A stretch of 64,000 bases of DNA from NCBI GenBank assembly GCA_016778305.1, contig JADHPT010000001.1:1-64000 (forward strand), read 5' to 3'. Below the pieces are notes generated by a model, which saw only the letters and a program-made list of their open reading frames with translations, had not been told where the DNA came from and ran no database searches. Source of the stretch: Candidatus Poseidonia sp. (GTDB taxonomy: Archaea; Thermoplasmatota; Poseidoniia; Poseidoniales; Poseidoniaceae). The translations under genes were made by a program, and so were the position numbers. This document shows, piece by piece, positions 1 through 12,300 of this stretch (position 1 is the first letter of the stretch; the number at the start of each line of letters is the position of its first letter).

Positions 1-37
1 ACAAGATGAAGCCTGGAAGGAATCACGAGAACAGCAT

Positions 38-1846
38 TCAGCCTTCGTCTTCAGGTTGAAGGTCGTAGACTGAGTTCGCAGGTTCTTCCTCAGTTTCTTC
101 AACCTCTGCCAGTGTCGGGTCAACATCTTCGGACTCAGCGCTCTCAGTCTCTTCTGGATGGGTTTTTTCCTCATTCTCTCGTTGGGACTCGATTGGATGT
201 GAGGAATACTCCTTTTCTTGCTGACGCCTTTGTGAGGCGATAAACAAGGCAAGTGCCATGAATCCTACAATTGCTATGATCCAAATGATAATGGGTGCAT
301 CCTCAGTTTCTTCTGCATAGGTCCAAACGACCGGGTCTGAAGCAGCGCCATCAAGATTGGCAACTTCATTGGCCATTTCATTAAGGGCAGCGGGCAGGAA
401 GGGCTTGCAGGTCAAGGTTTGGGATCCGTCAGCGTAAACATACCATGTGACTGGGATCTCTTTCGTTTCACCTGCCGCAAGACTGGCAGTAATGGTTGAC
501 GGTGCGGTGTCTGCATCTTCTCCATCAACATAGCATCTGAAATTCGCGGTGGTATCAGCGGAACCACTGTTTTCAACGGTGACCATCAGCCCGATGCTTC
601 TGTTGACCGTTGCGACGGTAGTTTCGGGACTGATTTCAGTAACGCTGACGAGTGGGAGGTCGACATTGATGGTTCCTACAGAAGTTGTTGGGGCATCGAC
701 GGTCGTTGAGAACGTGCCCCAGTTGCTGGTAATGGAAAGGGTGATGCTCGCCTCTTCTTGATGTTCGACACCATCTCCGTCCATCCATTCGACAATTCTC
801 TTGTGTTCGTTGGTAGCAAGTCCCGGTACGAGGACAATATTGCCATTTTCATCGGTGAGGTCGTTCCAATCACTCGCACTCCAGCCCATGTCATAGATGT
901 CAAGGCTGCCGTTGGGGATATTGGTTTGAAGAACACGTTCAGAGAGAAGACGAATCCAAGCGTCAGTAGTACCGCCAGTACCTACCGTATTGGTGTAGGT
1001 GATGGTAGCCTGGTCGTGAAGAATAATGTCTTCATCGGTTCTTGAGCCGGTAATGAATGAATCGATAACGCTGATACTGGTTGCATCAGCAACGTGGATT
1101 GGTGCACTGCCGGTCATCTGAATATCGGTGAAGGAACACGCCATTGAACATGATAAATTGGCCCCTCGCAATTCACTGTTCACTGCATCAAATTGGCCGT
1201 TGACGGCAAGGTCAAAGCCAGATTGGAACCAATAGAGGGGGGCATTGTTGGCAATAATGTCTGGTGCCTGGAGGGTTTCAACATTTCCTCCTCCGTAAAT
1301 CGCTTGGGCCTGAAGCAGGTAGGTGGGCGTGAAATAATATGCATCAAAGGTCACTGTTAGGTTGGTTGCGTTCAATGGAGCATCAAACTGAACGCTGTCG
1401 CTGCCACGAGCATCAACGGTTGTATCGCCCATGGTGACGTTGAACCAGCCGGTATCACCTGTCGTGATTTCATGGTCGAAGAGGAGTTGAACAACTCCCG
1501 TTTCAGCGATATCACCAAAATTCAATTCGAGGTTCGCATTCATGTTGTTGACCAACAGTCCGGAATTGAGTTCTTCACTCATCAGCGAACCGTTGTCCAG
1601 CACAAGCGAAGCGCCTTCGTCCACGGTGATACTTGAGCCGGGTTGCATGATGATGTCAGACTGAATGGTCAATGTGGCTCCGTTGGTCACAGTAAGATGG
1701 CCGTCCATCGTAGCTGTTTCAGTCCAAACTTCATTGGCTTCAATGGTGGTGCTCTCACCCGATTCTGGAGGTGCTGCTTGAGCCAACGGGGCCGAGAGGA
1801 AGAGCAGGACGATGATCATTGTGAGCGTTGAGCGTGGTACTCGCAT
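38..1846 (-). CDS. Membrane-anchored secreted protein with CARDB-like domain
   Basis: No specific function is recognised. The protein opens with a signal peptide (hydrophobic run ending in APLAQA), followed by about 480 extracytoplasmic residues rich in beta structure. A CARDB-like domain lies near residues 400-500. One transmembrane helix follows around residues 517-539, then a very acidic tail of about 63 residues that should lie in the cytoplasm. I chose the ATG at 1846 because the open frame upstream adds only six residues from a TTG, and the ATG places Arg residues directly before the hydrophobic core. It diverges from purD. It could be a structural surface protein or an anchored sensor. 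The architecture (signal peptide, beta domains, single C-terminal helix, charged tail) recurs in several other genes here. Confidence 0.8.
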   Translation of the reverse strand: MRVPRSTLTMIIVLLFLSAPLAQAAPPESGESTTIEANEVWTETATMDGHLTVTNGATLTIQSDIIMQPGSSITVDEGASLVLDNGSLMSEELNSGLLVNNMNANLELNFGDIAETGVVQLLFDHEITTGDTGWFNVTMGDTTVDARGSDSVQFDAPLNATNLTVTFDAYYFTPTYLLQAQAIYGGGNVETLQAPDIIANNAPLYWFQSGFDLAVNGQFDAVNSELRGANLSCSMACSFTDIQMTGSAPIHVADATSISVIDSFITGSRTDEDIILHDQATITYTNTVGTGGTTDAWIRLLSERVLQTNIPNGSLDIYDMGWSASDWNDLTDENGNIVLVPGLATNEHKRIVEWMDGDGVEHQEEASITLSITSNWGTFSTTVDAPTTSVGTINVDLPLVSVTEISPETTVATVNRSIGLMVTVENSGSADTTANFRCYVDGEDADTAPSTITASLAAGETKEIPVTWYVYADGSQTLTCKPFLPAALNEMANEVANLDGAASDPVVWTYAEETEDAPIIIWIIAIVGFMALALFIASQRRQQEKEYSSHPIESQRENEEKTHPEETESAESEDVDPTLAEVEETEEEPANSVYDLQPEDEG

Positions 1847-1953
1847 GGTTGCTTTAGGGAACAACGAGCAATAAGCCTTCGTACACCTTGCCTACAACGG
1901 CTCCGAAGAGGAGGCACGAAGCACTTATTCAATGCCGATACCCACACGCAATC

Positions 1954-3234
1954 ATGGAGGAGGCCGTTGTTGTTGTAGTGGGCAGTGGCGGGCGAGAACA
2001 TGCTCTCTGTCTCGCGTTGGCACAATCTCCTCGAGTGACCTCCATTCATTGTGTTCCAGGCAACGCTGGAACGGCTCAACTTGCAACGAATCATCAACTG
2101 GATGACACCAGTAATTCGGGATTGACTGAATTTTGCCAGTCGGTAGATGCCCATTTGGTCGTTGTCGGCCCCGAGGCTCCTCTCTGTGCTGGACTTGCTG
2201 ATGCATGCAATGAGGTAGGCATTCCATGCTTTGGGCCGGTAGCGGCACTGGCGCATCTCGAGGGTTCGAAATTGCACGCTAAGGAAACCATGACTGCCGC
2301 GGGCGTGCCTACAGCCGACTACCAACGATTGGATTCAAATTCTGATATCGACGCTGCTTTGGATACTTTTGCAAGTGACCCTTGGGTGGTCAAGCGCGAC
2401 GTTCTCGCAGGAGGAAAGGGGGTCATTGTGACTCGAAACCGCCAAGAGGCCTACGAATTCATTCAAAAATCGATTAAAACAGACGGCTTTGTTCTGCTTG
2501 AAGCCTTCTTACCTGGCGAGGAAGCGAGCATGCTCGTAGTCATGGACGGCACTGGATTTTGTGCCCTCCCAGCGAGTCAAGATCACAAGCGAGCCTACGA
2601 TGGAGATGAAGGTCCCAATACGGGTGGAATGGGGGCATACTGCCCGGCTCCTGTCATCGATGGTGATGTCCGTGAACGTGTCATGAAACGGATTGTTGAA
2701 CCCATGCACGCCTACCTTTCCAGCCAACCTATTCCCTATCGGGGTGTTCTCTTTGTAGGTCTCATGATCGATGAAAAGAAGGATCCTTACGTTGTGGAAT
2801 TTAACGTACGATTCGGAGACCCTGAATGTCAAGTTACGTTGCCCTTGGTAACCAGCGACCTCTTTTCCATGCTCTACGCTGCAGCAACAGACGGAATGAG
2901 TGAGCACAATGCGACCTTCAGTGACCAGGCAGCCGTAACCGTCGTTCTGGCTTCCGAAGGTTATCCCCGTTCCCCGCGCAAAGGTCGAACCATTGGTGGA
3001 TTAGACGAGGTCGGTGAATCCACATCCTACCGGAAAGCGTGGATCAACTTTGCAGGTGTCTCAGGTTCGCAGAGCACCGGATTCATCGCCAGTGGAGGGC
3101 GTGTATTATCCTGCACAGCCATGGGTGATAATTTGGCTGATACGCAAAAAGAAGCTTACAAACTCATCCAGCAACTGAGCCTCCAAGGCGGTCATTTTCG
3201 AACGGATATTGCACACCGGGCCCTTCGGCGTTGA
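1954..3234 (+). CDS. purD: Phosphoribosylamine--glycine ligase (GARS)
   Basis: Catalyses the ATP-dependent joining of phosphoribosylamine and glycine, the second step of purine synthesis, in the cytoplasm. The 426-residue product has the normal monofunctional PurD length. It begins with the family's N-terminal loop GSGGREHAL and carries GPEAPL. The ATP-grasp part contains the SQDHKRAYDGDEGPNTGGMG segment and the metal-binding NVRFGDPECQ segment. The frame is open 22 codons further upstream, but the ATG at 1954 gives the canonical start with the first beta strand immediately before GSGGREHAL. No other purine genes are in the window. The stop codon directly abuts the TATA-like element of the next gene. 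Confidence 0.95.
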   Translation: MEEAVVVVVGSGGREHALCLALAQSPRVTSIHCVPGNAGTAQLATNHQLDDTSNSGLTEFCQSVDAHLVVVGPEAPLCAGLADACNEVGIPCFGPVAALAHLEGSKLHAKETMTAAGVPTADYQRLDSNSDIDAALDTFASDPWVVKRDVLAGGKGVIVTRNRQEAYEFIQKSIKTDGFVLLEAFLPGEEASMLVVMDGTGFCALPASQDHKRAYDGDEGPNTGGMGAYCPAPVIDGDVRERVMKRIVEPMHAYLSSQPIPYRGVLFVGLMIDEKKDPYVVEFNVRFGDPECQVTLPLVTSDLFSMLYAAATDGMSEHNATFSDQAAVTVVLASEGYPRSPRKGRTIGGLDEVGESTSYRKAWINFAGVSGSQSTGFIASGGRVLSCTAMGDNLADTQKEAYKLIQQLSLQGGHFRTDIAHRALRR

Positions 3235-3244
3235 TTATATAAAA
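3235..3244 (+). promoter_or_regulatory. TATA box of the aglB-fusion gene
   Basis: TTATATAAAA begins at the base after the purD stop codon. It is the best archaeal TATA match seen in the window. Initiation about 25 bases downstream would give a leader of roughly 120 bases before the ATG at 3387. A purine-rich GAGGGA just upstream of that ATG can serve as the ribosome-binding site. Confidence 0.6.
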
Positions 3245-3349
3245 GGCGGTAATTCCCGAAAAACCATCTAAACGGAGTACTGGGGAGCGATTGTAACTGC
3301 TTCTCAACCCGTCACCTTCAAGAGGGGTTCACAAGTGGGCAAAACGCTT

Positions 3350-3363
3350 CAGCCTTGAGGCTG
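3350..3363 (+). promoter_or_regulatory. Hairpin in the aglB leader
   Basis: CAGCC-TTGA-GGCTG is a perfect 5-bp stem with a 4-base loop, 23 bases upstream of the aglB start codon and just before the ribosome-binding site. It lies inside the predicted 5' leader. A regulatory role is only inferred. Confidence 0.3.
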
Positions 3364-3386
3364 GACCATAAACAGAGGGAAACAAT

Positions 3387-6300
3387 ATGAATGAACAGAT
3401 GGAAACGAAGGCAAACGAGCCAGCTTTCGCATTGGGGTGGCTTTTTGCCCCTCTTGCGGTACTGCTCGCTTTTGCCACCACCAAGGTCGTAGGCATTGAC
3501 TACGATCTCTCGTTGAACAACATGATGCCGATGCTCGTCGTCGCTGCCGCCAGTATGCTGGCCATCGTACCGCGCATGGTTCAAACTTCTCGTCCTGATC
3601 TTCCATCATCATCCATCTCCCTCGTGGTGTTGCTGGTTGCCTTTATTGGCGCTGAAGGTTTGTACAACTTCACAGAAGTTGACGCCGTTGCTGCACTGAT
3701 GTTCGCGTTGGTATTGACCATCGGTTCTATGCTCGATCGTAATGGGCGACATGAATGGAACACTGCGCTCACCTTCTCAGCCGTTGGTTTCTGGCTTGCT
3801 ATTGCAGCCGCAAGCAGTGCCATGGGAGACCTTCCAACCACCTTCGAGCGAGAATCTGGACAATTGGTGTCAACACTCAACCTCGAACGTCAAGCAACCT
3901 TGTACGTGTTCTTTGCCTACTGGACAATGGCTACCGCTGCTGGTCTTCTAGCCGGTGTGATGTCCCGTGGTGTATTGCATCCCGCAGGTCATGACGGGTG
4001 GTTTTCCTTCATGGGCCATCACGATGGTTTCAACCGAAAGGCGTTGCCGCTCATGGTCGCTCTTGGTGTTTGGGTTCTCGCCTTCGCAGGCTCGCTCTGG
4101 CATTTCAATTCGGTAGGCGTCGTAGACCAACTCGGTATTACCGACGAAGCAGGCTACCATGGTTATTACGGCTACTGGTCGGCCTTCTTTACCGGTGTCA
4201 TCGCCTTGATGATCGCCGGAATGGTTGCCGAGCGCTGGTTCACGCGCGCCATGCTCACCGGTTCGATGTGGGGACTTTACCTCGTCTCTTCTTGGTTTGA
4301 GTCTGGAATCTGGTACGCAGAAGAACTTGACGGTTCTTGGGGCGCTTTGATTTGGCTGGGTATTACCTTCTTCATCGGCGTAGCAATCTACACCATCGCC
4401 AATCACGAAAAGTACGGTGGTTGGGCCAACCGTGGCGAACACGAGCCCTCACAAGCCCGCTTGTTCATGCGCTCTCACGGCGCTGGAATGATGGTTGCCC
4501 TTGCGTTCATCATTGGTCTCACCGTTCGTATTCAATGGTATGCTGTACCTTCCATGAACGCCTTCGGCACTGGCCAATGGGACATGACCGGCGGTTCTGA
4601 CCCGTGGTACATGAAGCGAGTTGTGGATTATATCCTCGCAACAAATGCTCATCTGGTCTACGATGCTGACCGATTCTACCCAATCGGAGGCATTAACCCT
4701 CGTCCGCCATTGTTTTCATGGTCGATGGCTGTTGGTGCAATGCTGCTCAAACCATTCATCGCTAACCCTGACGACGCAGTTTGGTTCAGCATGCTCGGTC
4801 TTCCCGCAGTTTACGGCGCCCTTACGGTCTTCCCGATTGCCTCCATGGCAAAGGATCACTTCGGAAAAGGTGCAGGTGTTCTGGCCGCTTGGCTTGTCGC
4901 CTTCATGCCAGCCCACGTTACGCACTCCACATGGGCTCTCGCAGACCACGACTCCTTCGTGATGCTCTTCATCTGTGTCGGGTTCATGTACTGGCTCCGT
5001 GCGGTGAAGTACGCTGGCTCAGCACGTATTACCCGGACAACAACAGCACATCCGTTGTCTTTTGCTCGTGCTTTCAGGGATGTTGCAGTGCACCGCCAAG
5101 CAGCGATGGCCAATGCGATACTCGCTGGTGTTGCCTTCGGTATTGTTGCCCTCGGTTGGAAAGGGTTCGTTGTCGGACCTTCAATCCTCTTCTTGGCTTA
5201 TGCGCTTCAAGTGGCCCTCAACATGTTCCGACGCAGAGATTCAACCACGCTCAGCGTGATGTTCCTTACCATGTTAGCCGTTATCTTCGTGATGGTCCTT
5301 CCGTTCTATGGCCACCCACAGTTCGACCTTATCTTTGACGGCACAGGCTTGCAACCCTTCTTGTTTATCTTCATCTTCACCCTGGCAATTGCCTTCGTGA
5401 CGACAGGATTCCGTGACAAGCCTTGGTTGCTCGTTTTGGGGACGCTTGCAGGCTTGGCAACGGTCTTCTTTGTGATTTTGTATGTCCTGAAGGCCTTGGA
5501 ATTTTCCAACGCATGGGATGTCTTGTTCACCGGTAGTGGGTATTTCACCAAGACCAAGATTTTTGGAACGGTTGCTGAAGCAAACGCTCCGAACCGCGCT
5601 CAACTCTTTGCTTCCTTTGGACCGATTACATTCCTGCTCGCCCTGATCATGGGTGGAGGACTGCTGTGGAAAGGAATGCGTCATCGTCAAGCCACATCGT
5701 TGGTATTTGGTGTTTGGGTCTTTGCGGCTACCTTCATGGCTTGGAACGCTGCTCGTTTCATGTTCAATGCAACACCGGTCATGGCAATTCTAGGAGCAGC
5801 GGGTATTCTCGCATTCTGGCAGTGGGCTGGATGGAGCGGTTTGGTCCGATCTTGGAAGAAATTTGGTATCCGAACACCTGCTGACCGAATCACAGCAGCT
5901 CGTAAAGCCGTTTGGCGAACTCCGCAATTTTCAGCGGTCTTCCTCGTGATGATCATGATCTTCGGACAGCAGGCGACCTACGGATTGGACTCTGCTATCC
6001 CGAGTACCTCGAACCAAGAGGCTGAAATTGACGAACGCATTCACAATATCGTACCTGATATCCTTCGCTTTGATGGCTTGGGTTTCTCAATTCTTGACAG
6101 CAGCACCTACGACGGCCGAGAATATCTCGGCAGCTTTGGGTCATCCTTCAACGACAATGGCTGGAATTCAGCCTATGCATGGTTAGCTGACCAAGATACG
6201 AATATGACCTATTCAGATCGCCCTGCCTTCGTTTCATGGTGGGATTATGGTTTCCAGGCCATGAATAACGGAAAACACCCGTCCGTCTCGGATAACTTCC

Positions 6301-9300
6301 AGTCAGGAATCCCTGCAACAGGTAACATGCTCCTAGCACGCAGCCAAGAGGACTTGACAGCGATGTTCATTTGGCAATTGGCCGAAGGTGACCGAACCTA
6401 CGCAACAGGTGACGGCGAATCTTACACATTCACGCCTCAATTTGAGCGCACCGTTGAGGGATACCTCAGCGAGGATCAGTGGAATGATTTTGAACACATG
6501 CAAACGAACTTTGGTGAAGGCATGCTTGAATTCATTGAAGAACGCTCGTTCCAGGTTATCAAGACCAACCGGAATGTAGTGATGGCGGAGGGATATCCAT
6601 CCACTGCTGGTATCTTCGACACCGACAGCAATACCTACCGCATCTACAAAGACGGCGTTCAGATTCCGTGCACAGATGAACTTTCAACCAGCTGTTTGGG
6701 TGACGATTGGAGTTCACAAGACCAAGCAGACATCACCTTTGGTAATAACATCCGCACGGGCGAAGATACAATCGAAAGCAAGACACACGTGATTTTCGGG
6801 GATTATTGGTATACCAGCGACCTTGTTGATGAATACCTTTCAGTCTCAACATCAATTCATCGAAAGAATGCCCGTTTGGCCATGGCCACACAATTGCTAA
6901 CCGATGCATTTGATGCCAACCCTGATGCTACGATCCACGACCTCTACGCTGACCTCATCAACCTCGAAGGTCTGTACACCGTTCAAGATTTCAACGGTCT
7001 CCCCGGAGAAACCATCGACCGTGACCACGAGATACGTTACTTCGCTATCGACGACCGACTCTACCCACGTGCTGGCCGCTATACGGCTGATGCAAACTAC
7101 AACCGTGGACAGCCAATGGGTATTTTCGGTGCTCCAACCATCCTATCTGGACAAGATGTATCCACCTACATGGATGAGGTCTACGAGACCACACGTGGAG
7201 AATTCCAAGATGAAATGTCTCGAGAAGAAGTCGATGAAGCCATGCAAAAGGATTTCTTAAACCAACAATCTGGTGCAGACATTGACCCGCTCATGGTCAA
7301 CGACGTTCGGGTTGATCACAATGCAGCATTCTTTGACACCATGGTGGCACGCACCTATGTTGGCTACGGAGCATCTACGCTCGGTATTTCAACCGGTTCA
7401 TCCAATCCACAACCGGCTCAGCACTTCGGTCAATCCGGTTCACCCGGTACCATCTTGAATCAAGCTCTACCGTTGCCAGGTGCCATGATGAACAACTTTG
7501 TTATCGCAAATTGGTACAATGAAGATGCGAATGTTTCAATTCAACAAACCAATACGCTTGTGAAGATTTTGAAGTATTACCCTGGCGCAGAAATGAATGG
7601 TCAAGTAACCATGAGCGACACCGGTGAAGGCTTGCCAGGTGTGCGCCTCTTGATTGAACGTGACGCCTTCTCAGGTGAAGGTGCAGAAGATCTTGACGAA
7701 GACACCTATTGGGTTCCAATCGGCTTTGTTGATGCTGATGATGACGGTGAATACACCTTCATTGTTCCTGCAGGACGTATCCGAGTCACGGCCTTTGCCG
7801 GTGATTACGACCCAACTTCGACCCGTGACGAAATCCGTGACGGCTCATATGCAGACCGTTTGGGAGATATCTTGACCGACACCAATGAGAACCGTGAAAT
7901 CAACCAAATCACAGCACTGTTGGGTAATGTAGCAAACATGACCTGGCTCGGTGAAACTCAGGTGAACGTCACAGGCGATCAAGCCGACCGAATGACTGAC
8001 ATGACAGAATCTATTGATCTTGCAATTCAAAGCAGCGGTGTCTCCGGAACAGTCGTATGGAGCGGAGATGAATCCTTTGCGGGTGACCCTATTTCCGAAA
8101 CCACCTTTATCCTTCGAAACATTTGGTCAATGACCGATAACTACACCGTTGAGACAACCAGCGGTAGTTTCACCAGCGATGAATCACGTATCCTTCAAGG
8201 AACTGGAGAGGCGACGTTCGTCGAAAACGGAACCTTCGACAGTGAAGGTATAGCCATCGCTCGCAACTTTATTGGTACCTTTACTCGAGACATCGGTAAC
8301 GAACGTACCTTCTTCGCTAACGGTACGTGGGACGGCTACGGAACCATTGAAGCCACGTGGACCGAATCAAACGACATCGCGTCGTGTGAATTTGATAATG
8401 ATTCACTTCCAACCATGCCAGCAAACGAAACCTTCTGTCTGGTTGACGATACGGGCGACCTGCCAATCTACAAGTTAGAAGGCGAGGTCAATGCCACAGG
8501 CAGCTTTACGTCAGAAGGAACCAGTATCCTTACCCGTACCTACGGTGATTACGACACCGGCCAAGGAGAAACCATTGAAGGAGCAGGTTCCTTTGCAGGT
8601 GTTGGTACATTCAACGGCACAGGTCTCTTCGTCGGTATCGGGTCCTTCTCAGGTCAAATGGTCGAACCCGGTTCATTCTACAAGACCGGGCTGCTTCCAG
8701 GAACTTACAACATGATTGCACAACTCGACAACGGAAAGGAAGTTCTTCTTCCAGACCCGGTTGAAATTGGTATTGAAGCAACTTACGACCTGAACATGAA
8801 CATGCCAGGAGGTATCTTTGAGGATGTCCTCAAGGACATGCACGATGAAGTCTTGGCCAACAAAACCATTGAATTGATCGACGTAGATCTCGGTGAAGAA
8901 TACAAAGTTCTCATTCCAACCGATGAAAACGGTTCCTTCAGTTACGGACCAATTGCGAAGGGGCAATACTACTACCGTGTCGACGTTGATCAAGATGGTT
9001 GGTATGACCTGAACGCATCAGCGCTGGTTGACGAAACGGTCACCAACATCACGATTTTGTTCAATGTTCCAGATACTGCGGATTTGACCCTCAACTTGGT
9101 TTCACCTGTTGACCCCTTGACGCAAGAACCCCTCTTTGACGTGACGAATCGAACCATCACCTTTGACAATACAGCGGGTCTTCTTGACCCAATCAACGTC
9201 ACATCTGACGAATCCGGAGAGATTTACGTTGAATTGTTCTATGGTGAATGGGAAATTCGTGATGACGTCAATCCAGAATTTGTTCTGTTTGACCAAATCG

Positions 9301-12300
9301 TTCTCGATGTTGGTGATGACGAAGTTCAACGAGAAGTCACCTATGCAGAAGCTGCTTGGGTGAACGGGACCATTCGAAACCACAACATCTTGACTAACTA
9401 CGCAACATGGGAAGAAACTGAGCCAGATCGATTCAACACGTCTGAACCAACCACTGCACTGAGCATTGAGTTCCGTGCGGGCAATCTTGTATTCCCTGCT
9501 GTTACTGACTCAAGCGGTCAATTCTCCGTACGTGTTCCATCTGGATTTGACTACCACATGACTTCACAACGGGCATTTGAGCCCATTGGATACGGTCAAT
9601 TAGTGACCGTTGAAGTTGGTGAGGACATCGACATGGGCACCATCTACGCTACCACATTGGTAACGGTGCCTGGCGTGATTTATCTCTATGACAACTCGTC
9701 GTCGAAGTGGGATAATTCCCTACCTCTTTGGCAAGCCCCAGTCGTGTTGGCTACCAATGAAGACGGACTTGAATGGCGAACCGATGCGGGTGATAACGGT
9801 GAGTTCGTATTTGCTTTGCCTGCTGGAACATGGGACATCAGTATGGAAGATGAGTTGCTCAATGCAACCAGCGTTGCTGATATTGATGTGAATTTCTCTG
9901 CCGTTGAGGAGCTCTCATCGCAGGAACTCTTTGTACATCCAAATGCCGTGGAATTAACCATGAACATCTTCCTCAATTCAGACGAAGATGGTACGTTTGA
10001 AAATGGGACAAAGGTGACACCTGGTTTCTACTTGCGACCAATGGATGAGAACCGCGATTCACTTTACTTCACTTCAGAAGATTACAGCGAAGACGGAATC
10101 ATCACGGTTTCATTGACCCCGGGTGGTTATGATTTGCTCTTCAACCGAACCACGGCCGATTCTGAAAATGCTACCGATTACGACCTCGTTGCCGAGATTT
10201 TCTTTGATGCGATTCAAGTCGGACTTGACGAATTTGATCAAGCCTTTGAGGTCCCACTACGCAACACCTACCTCGTTAACGGTACTCTGACCAATGTTTC
10301 TGGAGACGGTATTGCCAATGAGTTCTTGCTTTACAATGAAGCAGAGGAAGAATGGTTCAACGTTGGTTCTGACGAAAATGGAACCTTTGCGGCCTATGTT
10401 CCCGCTGGCGAGTGGTTGATTATTGTCGCACCCTTCATGCAAGACAATGTTACTGAAACCCTCCGTCAACCTCTGTCAGTCGGTGCAACTTCGGACCGTC
10501 TCAATCTTGATCTGAACACAGAGGAAAGCGTGCATGTGACCTTGCAACTGAAGGAATTGCTAACTGAATCAGCACTTTCGGACATGAGCGTCACGGCAGT
10601 GAGCAATGACGGATACGGTAACATCACCTTCGAAAGAACCGATGATGACGGTAACTCCTCTGAAATGATGATGCCGGGAAGTTGGAGTCTCTACTTGAAC
10701 CGCACTGTCGGGACGAAAATGTGGTTCATGGACACCAGTAGCGAACCGTTCACAACCGATGATGCTGACAACAATACGTTGATTCTTGACGTAAATTACG
10801 CTGCATTGGAAGTTGAAATTGGTGGTAAAATCTATTGGGATCTCGATAATAACAGTCTACCAAGCATGAACGAAGGTATTCCAGAAATGAATGTCACCCT
10901 TCAAGGAACCAATAATTCCGAGTACTCAACCGTCGTTCAAAGCGATGAGCAAGGAGTATGGCGAGCCTTTGTCCCAATCCGTGACGTGTACAACGTTTCG
11001 GTGACAAAGGATGGTTTCGAGACCGTTTATTACGAAACTGACAACACAACTGGATACATGGTCTTGGACAGTCCCGATTCAAAGGATATTGAAGTTTCAG
11101 CTGGTTCAGTTCAGGTGACTGGATCGGTGACCGACCAAATTGATGCAGCTCGCCTTGAGGGCGCTTCGATTGTTCTCTATCCCGCTGTCGGTATCGAGCG
11201 GGACATCATTGAACTCACAGGAACCGTGGTTGATGATGTTCTCGAATGGAATGCAGAAATTCAACCGGGTGAATGGATTGTCATCGTGACCGATACGAAT
11301 CCTGGTCCGAATGGAGGCGGTGTCGCCATTGGTATGCTCGATGCTTCTGTTGCCAACGGTGGAAACATCTCGATGGTGATGGCGCTTGGCGGATATGTCG
11401 ACCTCGCAACCTCTTGGAACGATATCGCACAGGAAAGCCACCACGCTGGATCTGATGATACAGAAGGAGCAGCCATGCTACAAGCACCGGTTGACATCGA
11501 AGTGACCTTTGGTGAGATGAGTTGGATGATGGACGTACCAGCATCCGGAACCCTCACAAAGTTGCTCCCCGAGGGCAGTGTTGCTTTCGACAGCGAATTT
11601 GTCACGGTGCAACATGATGACGCACTTGAGATGGAATACTATGGTGGTCAAACTGCTAACGTGAACGCAGACTCTACGATTTCGACGACGTTGAACTACA
11701 ACCGTCGTGTCAATTCAGACTTGGTTTTGGAATACAACAATGCCTCCTTGGTCAACGCAACCTCTGTTGACATCGCTAACCCAGAAGTCATGGCCCGTGT
11801 ATCCTCTACAAACGAGAGCAACTACGATGTCATCAGCTTTGACATCGATGTGACCTACAACGGTACCGAAGTGATGGATATCTTCTCTGTCTCTGCTGAG
11901 ATGGGCCTTGCCCAAGATTCTGGATTGTGGACGGTTGAAGTGTACAATACATCGAGCGAAGCCTACGAAAGCAGCACTGACGTGAGCCTTGGTATTGGTG
12001 ATAACGAAACTTCGGCTGTCGCCACTGCAACGGTAAGCATTCGAGTAACGCTGCCTTCGGTTGAAGACGCTTGGCACTTGGATGATGCACATCGTGTCAC
12101 CCTACGTATGGAAAGCGAACTTGGCGAAGCCAGTCAATCCTCTGTCAAGGTCATTGTGCCTCAAAACTTCGGATTCAGCATCGGTGAAGCAACTGAGGTC
12201 GTCGGTATCTCCCCTCTTGTGGAGCGATCGTTCTCCTTCGAGGTCACCAATGATGGAAACGGCCAGGATACATTCAGCATTGAATTGCTTGAAAGCGGTG

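Noticed and set aside
2-73. Possible 3' end of a plus-strand gene running in from before the window
   Set aside because: One frame is open for 23 codons to a TGA at 71-73, but the piece is too short to support and it overlaps the surface protein gene.
1816-2325. 169-codon open frame on the minus strand
   Set aside because: It lies across the purD coding region and the start of the neighbouring gene, has no family resemblance, and purD is certain.
3948-5690. Several open frames of 130-185 codons opposite or within the aglB core
   Set aside because: They overlap the motif-bearing STT3 region and have compositions expected of shadow frames.
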